Source: Knufia peltigerae (taxonomy: Eukaryota; Ascomycota; Eurotiomycetes; Chaetothyriales; Trichomeriaceae). Taken from it: 64,000 nucleotides of DNA. Shown piece after piece: positions 1 through 10,960 of this stretch. The position numbers and the translations under genes are program-made. Below the pieces are notes generated by a model. That model saw only the letters and a program-made list of their open reading frames with translations. It was not told the DNA's origin and did not search any database. Position 1 is the stretch's first letter; each line of letters starts with the position of its first letter. The stretch covers positions 1-64,000 of the forward strand of contig JAPDRN010000135.1 in NCBI GenBank assembly GCA_030247855.1, written 5' to 3'.

Positions 1-357
1 GTCTGTGTGTGTGACACTAAAAGGGCTACGGCTAGCCTTTCGGTCAGAGCCATATGATGGAACTACGTACCCTGGATAACGATTCTCCAACCAAGTCCCA
101 GTCACATCACCATTCTTCTCATAGATAGTAAGATTGACGTCTCGATCAGGAAACATTTCTTTGTATAATTTGACGGCGGCAATTCCGGAAACTCCTGCCC
201 CAACCATGATCATGCGAAGAGGTCGACCTTGTCCTAGACGGTGGTTGGCATAATGAAACTTGGTCGATGACCCGTTGGTGAGCCCGTTTATTACACCATT
301 GACATGTGGCTCGTCATGTTGAGATTCCCCATTCGTGCTGGATGGAGGCCCAGCCAT
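1..357 (-). CDS. Baeyer-Villiger-type flavin monooxygenase, 5' exon only (runs off window)
   Basis: Only the first exon (71-357) is inside the window; a GTACGT donor starts at 70 and the intron runs past base 1. The visible 95 residues start with a Ser/Asn-rich leader. A Rossmann FAD fingerprint follows (MIMVGAGVSGIAAVKL, GxGxxG), then GTWLENRYPG, the segment that follows the first FAD strand in Baeyer-Villiger and related class B monooxygenases. Such enzymes use FAD and NADPH to insert oxygen next to a ketone or to oxygenate S or N. The ATG at 357 is the first in frame and gives a leader of normal length. The neighbour at 1444 is a Zn2Cys6 regulator on the same strand. Family assignment is good; substrate is unknown because the catalytic half is missing. 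Confidence 0.8.
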   Translation of the reverse strand, partial: MAGPPSSTNGESQHDEPHVNGVINGLTNGSSTKFHYANHRLGQGRPLRMIMVGAGVSGIAAVKLYKEMFPDRDVNLTIYEKNGDVTGTWLENRYPGYVVPSYGSDRKASRSPFSVTHTD

Positions 358-1443
358 AATTGAGTAGAGCTTCTTTGAGATCCGTGTCTTCACTTTGTAA
401 GGCAAGAATATTGAGTATTGAACGGCGCGAAATGGTCGTTCACCTTGGTCCTGCTGAGATTTCGAGTGCTGGAATGTGAATTCTGGAAACGGCAAAAGAT
501 CTTATAGCATATAGAGAAAGATATCCAAGAACCTTACGATGTCGTGATAAGGGAGACTAAAAAAGTCACTCAGCGATAGAACTGACCGGGCTCTGAATTC
601 GAAAGTCTACCTTACCCTACAATGCAATATACTTGACCCCTCCCATCATATGATGTGGACAAGACCGGAGTTGGCACATGTATGGCTGTGTGGGTAGTTC
701 GGATATCAGATGGAATGGGATAGACACTGGTCCACCAGCTCCCCAGCTACAATCACAGTCTAGCAAAGACCAGAAACCTTGTTTCCAATCTGTCCATCTA
801 CAATTAACTGTACTGTAAGTCACTCCACGCGCGTTGTGCCACTGACTCCCCGTAAGTGACCACGGCTGTCGTCGGACTTAAAAAGTGGTCGGGTGGGTCC
901 ATAGAAACCCGACCGAATCTACGGTACGGCTACAAGGACAACCTCCCCTTCCGTGGGTATGATTCCAAGCAAGCAAAGGTCATTTCCGTGAAAGTACAGC
1001 AGTGATTGAACTTTTCGATCCAACACTTCCTGGCAATACCCAATTTACCGAGCTCAACCCTCTCCGAAGTTTTCAGTTCTGATACCTTCAGGGTGCTGGA
1101 AATCCTAGAGGAACAACAATGGATACCTCTCCTCCAGGTACCGCTCATTTTCGGATTTCTATCCGGCTATAGCGTGAAACACGCATGTACCATTTGAGTA
1201 GATCACTTCCCGGGTTTCATATATAGAACAAGGTACTTCTACTGCAGTGTTTAAAGCTCAGAATTTGTCCCGAGAAAGGCGAAAGTTGATTTTGTGAACT
1301 CTTTTGTATAGGCTATGTTGGGAATCTTGACATTCGAAAAACAAAACACCAAAAAACTCACCACTGTGGAAATTTCCACCCGAATTTCAAAACAAATCCA
1401 TCACTGCTGACTTGCATACGCCTTTTTTTCGTGCTGAGCGAAA
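358..1443. other. Intergenic: promoter of the monooxygenase, 3' side of the regulator
   Basis: No ORF here shows a recognisable domain. The stretch serves as the upstream region of the gene starting at 357 and the downstream region of the regulator ending at 1444. One everted CCG-N6-CGG element (CCGAATCTACGG, 913-924) resembles a Zn2Cys6 binding site and shares its spacing with two sites upstream of the transporter at 8625. Confidence 0.5.
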
Positions 1444-4051
1444 CTATTCTCCATCATCATCTAGCATCCCAAAGTCGACGTAACTGAGAAGGTTAGGATC
1501 AAAGATGAAGTCATTCACGGCGGCTTGCATGGTCCCCCAGGCTCCGTGGGATGGCCCTGCAAAGGAGGAGACATCTTCGCCGTTGATGTTGTCATCTATG
1601 CCCGATGGGATATGCACGTCGTCCGTAAAGACGTCCGCCAGCCACGCACAGCTTTTCGCCGCCCGGGCCAGAGTGCTCCTCATCCTTGCGGTGATGCTGA
1701 AGTGGGCCTGCAAATCTTTCATCATCTCGTCGAGTGTCCGGAGCCAGAATATGTCGTTCTCGTCCACGGTCGAGCTCTCCGACGCCAGCAGGGCCGACGA
1801 GGTCAACGTGGCCGCCGCAACGTACAGGGTGTCCAGCATGACCGAGGGGGTGTTTTCCACGCCGTATATCTGTCTGTAGGTGGCCCCCAGCTGGGCAATC
1901 TTGATCGCGTTCAAATGTACCAGTCGTCGGGAAGATTCGAAGGTCCAACTGCCCATCACTATTGACTCCGATGCTGGTTGTTGCTGCTCGGATTCTTCGT
2001 GGCCATCACCTTGTTTACTCCATTTATGGTTGGATTGTGAAATGGAATGCAACAACATCTGAACCCGAAGGTATTGCATGTGAAGTCCGTATGCGGCTTG
2101 GTCCAATGCGGATATCTTGCTGCTGTCCAGAGCAATATCTGCGGGGAGGGATGTAGACCACCGGGTCAGATGTTCGTGGAGTTCCCAGAGTCTATTGATG
2201 CTTCCCGAGTGCATCGTAGTCGAGGGTCCGTTCAAGATCAGTGTAATCTCGGACATTGGAAGGCTCAACTCAAACCAAGCTTTCAGTGTCGGACTCTCAA
2301 AGATATTAGCAGCAGGTAGTGGGATGGATAAGTTTGAGAGTGCTATGTGAGCGGGTCGTCCGAGGTAAAAACTCCAGAGGGTCTCGTACACCAAGCATCC
2401 TAATGCAACGGAGCTGAAGTCGTCTTCCAGATTGTGATCTATGGCGCGATTCTGACCATCTACCGTCCATCCTTTGTGGAGGCCAAGATCGAAAATAAGT
2501 CGACAAGCAATACCTGCGACAGGCGCGCGCGGACCGTCAGTCTGGTGACGATGAAGCATTGTAGACGGAAAAATAATCACGGCGAAAGACTCACCACAAT
2601 ACATCCAACCGACTCGATCACGTCCTTCGCTCATCTCAAAGTCACTCAAAGTCAGCATTCCCCTCAGCGTCGCCATGTTTGCGTCCTCCAGCTCCATGAC
2701 TATCTCGGATTTGGCTCGTTTAGCATAGCTCGGGGCTAGGCTGCGCACGGCGGCGGAGGTGCTCAGTCGAGCGGCGCATGCCAGGACCGAGTTTTCCAAA
2801 AATACAGAATAGTGCTGCGATCTCAAACCACGGTCGCGGTGTGATAGGAAGCTTTCGCGGTGGATGACGCTGACGGACAGAGTCTGGAAGTTGCAATAGT
2901 TGTTGAGGAGCATGTTCTTCAGTCGAAGAGAATCCATGTCGATATGTACCTCTGGACCAGAGAGAATAGTTCGAGGCAGACTTCGTACCACATTTGACGG
3001 GGATGATACGTGCAAGTTACAAGTTGGACCGTAGAATACATCCCCTTGCACTGAACTGCTTTCCCCATTGAGAGACGATGCGACGCCAGTTGTCTTATGA
3101 GCGTTATCTTGGTTGCCTCCACTGGCGGTGCTCATGTGGGATCGTGCTTGCACTGCATCGAATGCATTCTGCGGCGTGACCTGATGTCCTGAATGCGAAA
3201 ACTCATGGGAACTCATGGCGTTGGTTCCACCATCGTTAGGTGCAGCTTGCTGAGGGAAGCTATCGCCACTGGAGTGGGCAACAACACATGCCATCGGTTG
3301 ATTGTGCTGCCTGTTTGCCAAGTTAGCAATCGGCTAGGTGGAGTCATCCATAAGAGAACATACTCTACGCCTTGATCGGCAGTCATGGTTCGTTCTTGGG
3401 CGACACGACCGTCATCGCCATGAGAGTGCATGACGTCGTCAAAATGCGACAGTTCTGGACCAACAGCTGTGAGATTGCCGCCGAGTAGTAGGTTTGGATT
3501 GTTGAGAAAGCTGGGAGCACTGATGACGGTGGAGGGCGAAGAGATGATGGGCTTCTCTGTATGATGAGGAGGTTCGAACACTGTCATCGTGTCGTCTGTC
3601 GTGGGCACCGTCCTACGCACCAGGGCCTCCAGTGAGCGTATCTGGTCCTGAAGCGCCGCAAGGTGTTCGCGAGAACCATGTCTGAGAAAGCGAGCTGAGA
3701 TTTAGCTATGTGAGACACACTGTAAGCGGTATTCGTTGTTCACTGACTTCCTGCGGTCTGAGAATTTGTTGACTCGACAGTCAAGGTTGGAGTTGCGACA
3801 TGCTGCACATTTGGACCCAGCAGGGAGGTTTTGAACGTCGCACTGAAGCCATTTAGTATGCGGTCAATGAGGGCCGATGCAGCAGCACACAGGCACAAGT
3901 AGCATCTCACTTTTATCTTGCGTTGACGGCAGTTGTGACAAGCCAGGGAGGCTCGAGAACGAGTGTTGGTAGGCTTCGATCGCTTCGGCCTGGGCGCATC
4001 CGCACCTACAGGCAATGGTGAAGCCGCTTGAGAGGAGGATGGAGACGCCAT
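1444..4051 (-). CDS. Zn2Cys6 fungal transcription factor with fungal_trans domain
   Basis: Spliced model: 3911-4051, 3748-3842, 3369-3681, 2595-3306, 1444-2513 (776 aa). The binuclear zinc cluster is split by the first intron: CHNCRQRKIK joins CDV and then CAACRNSNLDC, giving the CX2CX6C...CX2CX6C pattern at about residues 36-65. A short linker follows (REHLAALQDQIRSLEALVRR), likely a dimerising coiled coil. The middle homology region is recognisable around DRVGWMYCG-IACRLIFDLGLH, where an 81-nt in-frame intron (2514-2594) is removed. Family members are nuclear activators or repressors that bind CGG triplets. Its position among oxidative genes suggests it regulates one or more of them; that is inference. 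Start chosen because the zinc cluster sits close to it, as is usual. Confidence 0.9.
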
Positions 4052-4792
4052 GTGCTCGCGTCAAGGATGAAAGGATGAAAGACAAAAGAGTGTGAATGGG
4101 ATCAGTCACTAGGGATTCAGAGAACAAAATACCACATTTTACTCCGTGGGTCACCACCTTTGGGCCATTCATCCTCGTCCTCCTCCACTACCCCCGTGTT
4201 TCCACCCCAAACTACTCCATAGCACAGATTCCCACCCAATCAATCGAGTCACAGGGTCGTTGGCGCGGGGAAATGGAGAAACGCACGGCTCATCTTGCTG
4301 GAACCAGATCCTGGATTTCGGGTTAGGGACCTGCATGCCTTACAGACAGGAGACCGAGTATTTGGTTCAGTGACCAGCTACCTCGATGCACTAGAATAAC
4401 TATTTCTAAACCTGCGGTCCTCTAGGCAGGCGAACAACATTCTCCTCTCTCCTCAAGCAAACAGATCAAACCCAATTTGAATGTTGACTTTCTACGGAGT
4501 ACAACAGTACTGCTGCTATCTCGCAATGCCTAGGGTGACAATTGCTCACATCTCACTCGGTGTGCGCGATTCGGATAATGCAAGCCGACCAAGACATGCT
4601 TCAACAAATGATAGCTGAGACAAAACTAATGAATACGAGATGTCCCCAGAGCCACCAAATCTCAGGGCATCCAAATTGCAACACCGGGCCGCGTTTTCCG
4701 AGGTGTCGAGCCCCTTTTCCAGCCGAGGCTACCGCTTGCGTGTGGAGACAATGGTGAACAGTTTCTTTCTCCGGAAACGCTCCGAAGGGTTT
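4052..4792. other. Intergenic: promoter of the Zn2Cys6 regulator
   Basis: Separates two minus-strand genes. It contains one copy of the dispersed 9-mer TACGGAGTA (4493-4501). ORFs here are short, lack domains and show no splice support. Confidence 0.5.
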
Positions 4793-6403
4793 TCACAGTC
4801 GAGCCTTCGCCTCTTTTCTGTCAACTGATTCGATAAGATAATGCTCCAGCTCTTTCGTGTTGACATAGTGTGGACTTAGGTCTGAGAGCTTGTTGGCGCC
4901 CAATAGACGCATGGTGGTCTCAATCTCATCGCTCAGAACTGCAACCTGGGTCAGCAAATTATCAACGGTTCATTGTGGTCCATAATTGCTGTCCTTACGT
5001 TCAATCGCACGCTCAACGCCCTTGCGTCCATAAGCACCAAGGGCGTAGACGAAAGGTCTCCCGAGTCCGACCGCCGTGGCACCTAAGCAGATAGCTTTGA
5101 GGACGTCGCTACCCCTTCTCACTCCTCCATCCACGTAAATCTGTAACTTCCCGATGATGATGGGACAAAATTTTCGAATTTCTAGCAAGGTCTGCAGCGC
5201 GCTTGGGGCGAAATCAAGCTGTCTCCCACCGTGGTTGCTGAGGTAAATACCGTCGACCCCAGCATGGTAGGCGAGCAGAGCATCTTCGGCGCTCTGGATA
5301 CCTTTCAGTATGATAGGTCCAGAGTCTCCCCACGCACCACGGATCCAGCTGATGTCTTCCCAGTTCAATGTCGACGAGTGGACACCTCGGAGGACAGGTT
5401 TATCGTCCGAGTCTGAAATGTCAGCCGTCCGAGGCGTGTCCGCCACCCCTGATTGATATTCAACCCGCGCTTTGTAGCGGTCATCTTCTTCTCTCTTCCC
5501 AACAACCGGAGTATCCACGGTGACAAGCAATGACCTGAATCCCAAACGACGGGCTTTGTGGATGAGTTGAATCGCATTTTCTCGTCTTCTGGGCACATAA
5601 AGTTGAAACATTTGCATACGTCCAAGGCCTTCGTCATTGACGCACTGCATTACTTCGTCATGCGAATAGGATGAGTAAGTACTGATCGCGTAGGGTATAC
5701 CGTGGGAGCTGGCTGCACGGGCGAAGGCCAGCTCACCCTCGTCATCCGCGAGTCTGATCATAGCCATAGGTGCAATGAAGATTGGTAGCCTGCTGCTTTG
5801 CCCCATAATCCTGCAAGACATGTCTGCATCAACCACATTTCGGAGAACCCTGGGCCGGAAGGAAACCCTGGACCAGTCTCTCTCATTTGCTCGGAGGGCG
5901 CCCAAAGAGTCTGCAGCAGAGTGGAAGTACGTGAACGCCCTTTCGCTCAGCACTTTGGATGCTTGAGCTTCCATGTCCAAGAGATTTTGGCAGAGTTTCA
6001 AAGGCATGTCTTTCGAATCACCCGATTTCGCCACCAGGACATGATTCATGACTTCCTTGCGTTTGTTATCTGGCTTCACAGGGCCCAGGTGCTTTTCTAA
6101 GTCGCAACTTTCAGCCTTGAAGAGTCTTTTCATGCGACATTACATACCCTTTGGAAGATGTTTGTGCAAAGTATCGGATGGATGGATTGGAATGAAATCC
6201 TCCGTAGCATCCTAGAATCATTAGCATTTAATTATGGCAAACAATAAAATCTTCTCACTCACCTTTCCAGCATGCCGCAAAACAGCGTCTCGTCCTCCTG
6301 GATGGTCATTTATCATGTCCGTCACGTCATAACAATTACCATCAATGATGACCCAACATGATGATGCAGAGTCATGAGTGGCCACTTCGTCTCGAGTTAG
6401 CAT
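4793..6403 (-). CDS. Flavocytochrome b2-like FMN-dependent alpha-hydroxy acid dehydrogenase
   Basis: Spliced model: 6263-6403, 6148-6211, 4999-6096, 4793-4938 (482 aa). The N-terminus is a cytochrome b5 haem domain: CWVIIDGNCYDVTDMINDHP with the axial HPGG histidine near residue 34 and a second histidine (LRHAGK, about 44). The FMN domain follows, with ISTYSSYS, QLYVPRR, LVTVDTPVVGKREDD-like elements and the catalytic SNHGGRQLD. The C-terminus TTMRLLGANKLSDL is typical. The family oxidises L-lactate or another 2-hydroxy acid and passes electrons through haem to cytochrome c. Yeast CYB2 carries a long mitochondrial presequence; here the b5 domain starts almost at the ATG, so a cytosolic or other location is possible. 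It is divergent from the dioxygenase at 6832. Confidence 0.9.
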
Positions 6404-6831
6404 TGTAGAAGGCTTGCTTGAGTATCATGGAGATGCTACCAACGTGACAAACAGCAAAGCAAGAAACCCTACGGTCGAGGTTGACCCGGCATGACAAGTC
6501 TCGGTCTTGTCCAGAACAAGTGCAACAAGTGCAGCATGGTAGATCGGTCCTAAGAGATACCCTCACCTGGGTCACTTCCAGCCAGGGTTACCTTGGCGCT
6601 CACTGAGGTTCGAATGACGGCAAAACCCATCCTAGCATTCCGGGTAGAAGGAATGCTCGGCCCCAGATATCCGAACACTCTCTGTGAGAGTGGAGGGGGG
6701 TGAAGGGCATAAGAGCACTAGGGTTGATGTTGGTTTAATCACGACTGTCATATCAGATATTAAACTTGATGCATTTCATTGTACAGTAGAACATATTCGA
6801 TCGAGTTGGTCAAAAATAATCATCCGTCAAC
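6404..6831. promoter_or_regulatory. Divergent promoter region between FMN dehydrogenase and 2OG dioxygenase
   Basis: The 428 bp separate two start codons pointing outward, so this is the only promoter space for both genes. No CCG-N6-CGG element was found. The geometry suggests, but does not prove, joint control. Confidence 0.45.
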
Positions 6832-7782
6832 ATGCCCAGTGTCACGAGACTCCAGATCACTCCTCTCGGATGCACATTTGCTGCAGAGGTGGAGGGTATT
6901 GACTTCTCTCAACCTATCGATGATGGACTCTTTCAGGAATTGAGAGATGCTGTGACAAAGTACGGTGTGATTGTCATTCGGAAAACGGCCTTGGACGACG
7001 ATTCTGCCATCGCACTTGGCCGACGATTTGGTGAACTCGACAGCGTCAGGGCCCACCGCCTGGCCGGACGGGTCATGAGAATTCCAAACGACGAGATATT
7101 CGACGTCGGCAACCTCGACGACAAGAATCAGATTGTCACGACCAAGGATCCTAACCGCCACGCCACGGCTAACGGCAACGCCTTGTGGCACGCCGATGGA
7201 GCCTTCAACCCTAGGAGGACTGGTATTTCGATTCTGCGAGGCGTCGAACTACCGCCCAAGGGCACCGGAGGCCACACCGAGTACCTGGACTCCCGGGCAG
7301 CATACGACGACCTGTCGGACGAGAAGAAGAAAGAAATCGAGGGACTCATCGGCTGCAACTCGCTGTTCCACAACCGCAAAGTTGCCAACCCGGACTCGCC
7401 ACTGTTCAAAGACATCGACCCTGCGACGAAACCCCTGGCAAAACACAAAATTGCCCAGTTGCACGAAGCGTCTGGTCGGATGAATCTCTACGTCACCTCG
7501 TACTGCCACCACATCGATGGCATGGATCTGGGAAAGGGGCAGGCACTCATCAAGGAGCTCTTCGAGCATTGCCAACAGGACAAGTATAAGTTTGTGCACC
7601 ACTGGCAGGACAACAACGACGTCGCCATCTGGGACAATTGCGCCGTGCTACACAGGGCCACCCACGGAGATTACGAGGGAAAGTATCGCCGGGACATGAG
7701 GCGAGTCTCTGTCTTTGACATGGGCCCCACGGCGTACGGCGAGAACGACGTCTCCACGTACTGGCAGCAGGGTCTTCCATAG
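6832..7782 (+). CDS. TfdA/TauD-family Fe(II)/2-oxoglutarate-dependent dioxygenase
   Basis: Intronless, 316 aa, a normal length for the family. Iron-ligand motif HxD is seen as WHADGAF (His120, Asp122). The distal segment CAVLHRATHGDYEG followed by YRRDMRRVSVF supplies the third His (274 or 278) and the 2-oxoglutarate-binding Arg. These enzymes couple decarboxylation of 2-oxoglutarate to hydroxylation and cleavage of ethers, sulfonates or other small acids; TfdA itself acts on 2,4-dichlorophenoxyacetate. The likeness to TfdA is at motif level only, so the substrate is open. The ATG at 6832 lies just before the conserved first strand (ITPLGCTFAAEVEGIDFS), which supports the start. It probably acts in the cytosol. 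Confidence 0.9.
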   Translation: MPSVTRLQITPLGCTFAAEVEGIDFSQPIDDGLFQELRDAVTKYGVIVIRKTALDDDSAIALGRRFGELDSVRAHRLAGRVMRIPNDEIFDVGNLDDKNQIVTTKDPNRHATANGNALWHADGAFNPRRTGISILRGVELPPKGTGGHTEYLDSRAAYDDLSDEKKKEIEGLIGCNSLFHNRKVANPDSPLFKDIDPATKPLAKHKIAQLHEASGRMNLYVTSYCHHIDGMDLGKGQALIKELFEHCQQDKYKFVHHWQDNNDVAIWDNCAVLHRATHGDYEGKYRRDMRRVSVFDMGPTAYGENDVSTYWQQGLP

Positions 7783-8218
7783 GGCAGATAGATTCTCGAA
7801 TTATGTTTCTGCGCGGGACACAGAGGTCGCTTGAGAGTTTCATTGTAAGATTACAACAATCTCGACAGTCGAGTCGACCTAAGATAGTCTTCTTCAGCTT
7901 GAATTTAGCCATGCATAAGTGCCAAGTAGCATATAAACCAGCCGCATGGCTCCCTCCAGGCCATTATTTTCCCTTGCGCAACTACTCTATGAAAGTGTGA
8001 CCTAGGAATAGCAGTGAGATTGACAGAAAACCATCGGCACGATAAACACGCTTCGTCGTAGCCCCCCGTACTTATCAGCAGTAGTTCCGGTGAGAAGAAG
8101 AACCGCATGCGTCCTCTGTAGAATATCCATACTCCTGCCATCCATTCACATGATAGGAAATTATGGATTTCGAATCTGGGGACCCCGGGACCCCGCGCAG
8201 GGAGAGCCATGAATTCGG

Positions 8219-8230
8219 CCGGTCATTCGG
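8219..8230. promoter_or_regulatory. Candidate Zn2Cys6 site, copy 1 (CCGGTCATTCGG)
   Basis: Everted CCG-N6-CGG element. It matches the second copy at 8392 at 11 of 12 positions, which makes chance less likely than for a lone triplet pair. Confidence 0.4.
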
Positions 8231-8391
8231 CTGTAGAGCCCCGAGCCACGTTTTGACCCACGACCCACTTCCTCATATTCGGGTATGCACACCCATAGGA
8301 TCCATCATTGGTCGATTTCTGAGGAGGATCGCGTTTGTGTCCTCAACTCCGGTCAACCCACTGACTGTCTTGGGGCATGCTCCCCCAGATT

Positions 8392-8403
8392 CCGGTTATT
8401 CGG
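8392..8403. promoter_or_regulatory. Candidate Zn2Cys6 site, copy 2 (CCGGTTATTCGG)
   Basis: Second everted CCG-N6-CGG element in the same promoter, differing from copy 1 only by a C/T change within the spacer. Confidence 0.4.
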
Positions 8404-8624
8404 TTCCGAGAAATTGTATGCTAGCTATAATGTCCTTGGACTCCTTGGCCAACGGGGTCATTCCAGTAAGCAATCTTTTGGGCATATATAAATGTCGGGC
8501 AAGTCAGCTTCATGTTTCCCGTGAACTGCTCCGCCGCCTCAGTAGTACTTACCAAGCAGTAGTACAAAATCATTTCTCTCCTTCATATCTGTTTTCGCAC
8601 AGGAAACAAAAGGGACCAAACAAA

Positions 8625-10362
8625 ATGGAGGCTCCAGCGCGCCGTCCATACACGTGGAAAACCGTCTTGATCATCATCGCTGTCTCTTGGGGCTCAGCGG
8701 CGTACGGATATGCAGGAAGTATCATTGCGACGACCCTCGGTCAGCCTTCCTTCATCAAATACATGGGCCTGGACACAGCCCCCAACGCCGCCGCCCTGAT
8801 CGGCACCATGAACGGGCTTTTCTACACCGGTGGATTCATCGGGACAGCGTTCATTGGAAGACTGTCTGATCGATACGGGAGAAAGTTCTCACTCATACTG
8901 GGAACATCCATCATCTTGGTCTCCAACGCTCTTTTGGCGGGTTCTGTGAATGTGCCAATGTTTATCGTGTTTAGATTCTTCCAGGGCCTGGGGTATGTGT
9001 TTCCTTCTTTCCCCCTTCTTTGCAACAGCAAGCAGAAACCGAGTCTATTATGCGTGTACTGACTCTTTCTCGTTCTAGCGCCTTTATCGAATTGACTACA
9101 GTCCCTCTTTGGATCACCGAGATCGTGCCACCTAAAGATCGAGGCATGTTGAGTGACATCCACCCAATTTTCATCAACGTCGGCTATGTCACTGCTTCTT
9201 ACGTCGGTGTCGGCTTTTATTACTATAAGAATGGTGGCGGCAACGAATGGAGGGGACCATTGGCCCTGGGCTGCTTGCCGTGCATCTTGCACCTTTGTTC
9301 TTTGCCATTTGTCCCAGAAAGCCCCCGCTATCTCATCATGCGCGGCAAGGCCGAAAAGGCCTGGGAAATTGTTCACGAGCTTCACCATGCGGCCCATGAT
9401 GGCGACGACACTTTCGCCCAGGGTGAGTTCCAGCTCATGAAGGAGCAGATCACCTTGGAACAGGAACACAAGGTCTCGTTTTTCGACATGTTAAAAACAC
9501 CGTCTTATCGAAGACGATTGGTCATCGGTTGCGGTTTGCCATTCTTGCTCATCAGTTCCGGCGTGCTGGTCATAAACAGTAAGTCTGCTGACACCTTTTG
9601 TGTGATTCACACTTTTCTCTGGTCCTTTTTGTCCTATTCCCTCCAGGAAACAACAAAAGCGAAACACTTCAAGATAACAATTACTAATATGTTTCGAATC
9701 TACTCACAGACTATGGAACCCTCTTGTACAGTGGACTTGGCTTCGATTCGGAACAGCAACTTCATCTCCAGGCCGGTTGGCTGGCTGTCTCTTTCGTGTG
9801 CAACATTCTCGCCGTCCTCGTTGTCGATCGACTTCCCAGGCCACACCTCATAGTCATCGGTTTGGTGGGTTGCCTCTGCGCCTTGACCGTGGAAGCAGCC
9901 ATCCAGGCCGTGTACCTAGGAGGCACCAACAAGTCGGCCCTTTCCGCGGGCGTTGCCATGCTCTACGTCTATGTCTTCTTCTACGCCGTCTTTCTGGATG
10001 GTCCCACCTATTTCTATCTGGGCGAGATCTTCCCCAACCACCTGCGATCCCAGGGCATGACCGCCGGCATGGGGAGCTTGTGTCTGGCAAACATCATCTG
10101 GCTCCAGGCTGCGCCCACGGCGTTCCAGAAAATCGGCTGGCACTATTACTTGTTTTTCATCATCATCACTTTTCTCGGCACCATCTGGGTGTGGTTCTCA
10201 TTTCCTGACACGAGAAATCTGCCACTCGAAGAGATCGGTCGCCTTTTCGGAGACGAAACCACCAGCACAACAGCTCGCCACATTTCTCCCGCCGACTCGA
10301 TCCAAGACGCGAAGCAACCTTGCGAGCAGGTCCAGGTCGAACACAAGGCGCCACTCTCCTGA
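8625..10362 (+). CDS. MFS transporter, sugar porter family
   Basis: Spliced model: 8625-8992, 9079-9578, 9710-10362 (506 aa). Family marks are present: GYAGSIIATTLGQPSF in the first helix region, the loop motif GRLSDRYGRK between helices 2 and 3, FVPESPRYL at the end of helix 6, and LGEIFPNHLRSQGM plus FPDTRNLPLEEI in the C-terminal half. About twelve hydrophobic helices can be counted. It would move a sugar or sugar-like acid across the plasma membrane, most likely with protons. The ATG at 8625 is preferred over the longer open frame from 8163, because the sequence before it is not transporter-like and the cytosolic N-tail would otherwise be far too long. Its place among catabolic enzymes suggests substrate uptake for that pathway. 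Confidence 0.9.
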
Positions 10363-10960
10363 GAGAAAGAAACCGGTCCACATTCTTGAGTTTGTTAACC
10401 TGGGTTTCGCGTCACACACATTTGTCAGGCTATACCGAAGATAGGGGAGTTTTTTCCCTTTATCAGCGGTAATGCAAACAGAATGGATCCAAAAGGAAAT
10501 ACTGTAGTGCCGTTTTTTGGGTCTTATTCATGTAAACTCTGTAATAAAGAGAGACCAAACATCAGTAGTTAGTAGTTGATCAGACTTTTTTCATATGTTG
10601 GAGACTTTTTAACCTAAACTTTTGTCAAAAAGCTGTCTTGGTCTATTCCCCCGAGGTCCCCTTCGATCTCCTTCCAGTGGATTGCCACAGACTCAGTCTT
10701 TGCTATATTGTCAAAAGAAGACTCAGGAGCGATGGTCGTAGCCTTTTGGTCTGGAGACCATCTGAGATACGTTGTGTAATGCATACATTAAGGTAGTGAC
10801 TGTCATTATTTTGCTAGGACATGAAAAAAGATGAATCGAATTTTTGTTCTCTTCATCTGAGAAGCTCTCAAAATGGCATTGTCTATTTGACCACGTCCTC
10901 TACGATGACCAAGCCCGCTTCATCACTTCATGTCAGCCGAGCCTGAGAGATCTTCCCAGA
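10363..10960. other. Convergent 3' region of MFS transporter and cyclase
   Basis: Holds 3' untranslated regions only. A possible polyadenylation hexamer AATAAA occurs at 10543-10548 on the + strand, about 180 bp after the transporter stop. Confidence 0.4.

Larger units (their letters stand above)
7783..8624. other. Intergenic: promoter of MFS transporter, with paired CCGGTYATTCGG sites
   Basis: Two near-identical 12-mers, CCGGTCATTCGG (8219-8230) and CCGGTTATTCGG (8392-8403), lie about 405 and 232 bp upstream of the transporter ATG. Both are everted CCG-N6-CGG elements of the kind bound by Zn2Cys6 dimers. An open frame runs through 8163-8624 without domain content and is not treated as coding. 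Confidence 0.5.

Noticed and set aside
1525..1965. Long ORFs antisense to the first Zn2Cys6 regulator
   Set aside because: They are opposite a well-supported coding exon and show the composition expected of complementary-strand shadows.
8163..8624. Open frame continuing upstream of the sugar transporter ATG
   Set aside because: It would add about 154 residues without transporter features, and it holds the paired CCGGTYATTCGG sites; promoter and leader are the better reading.
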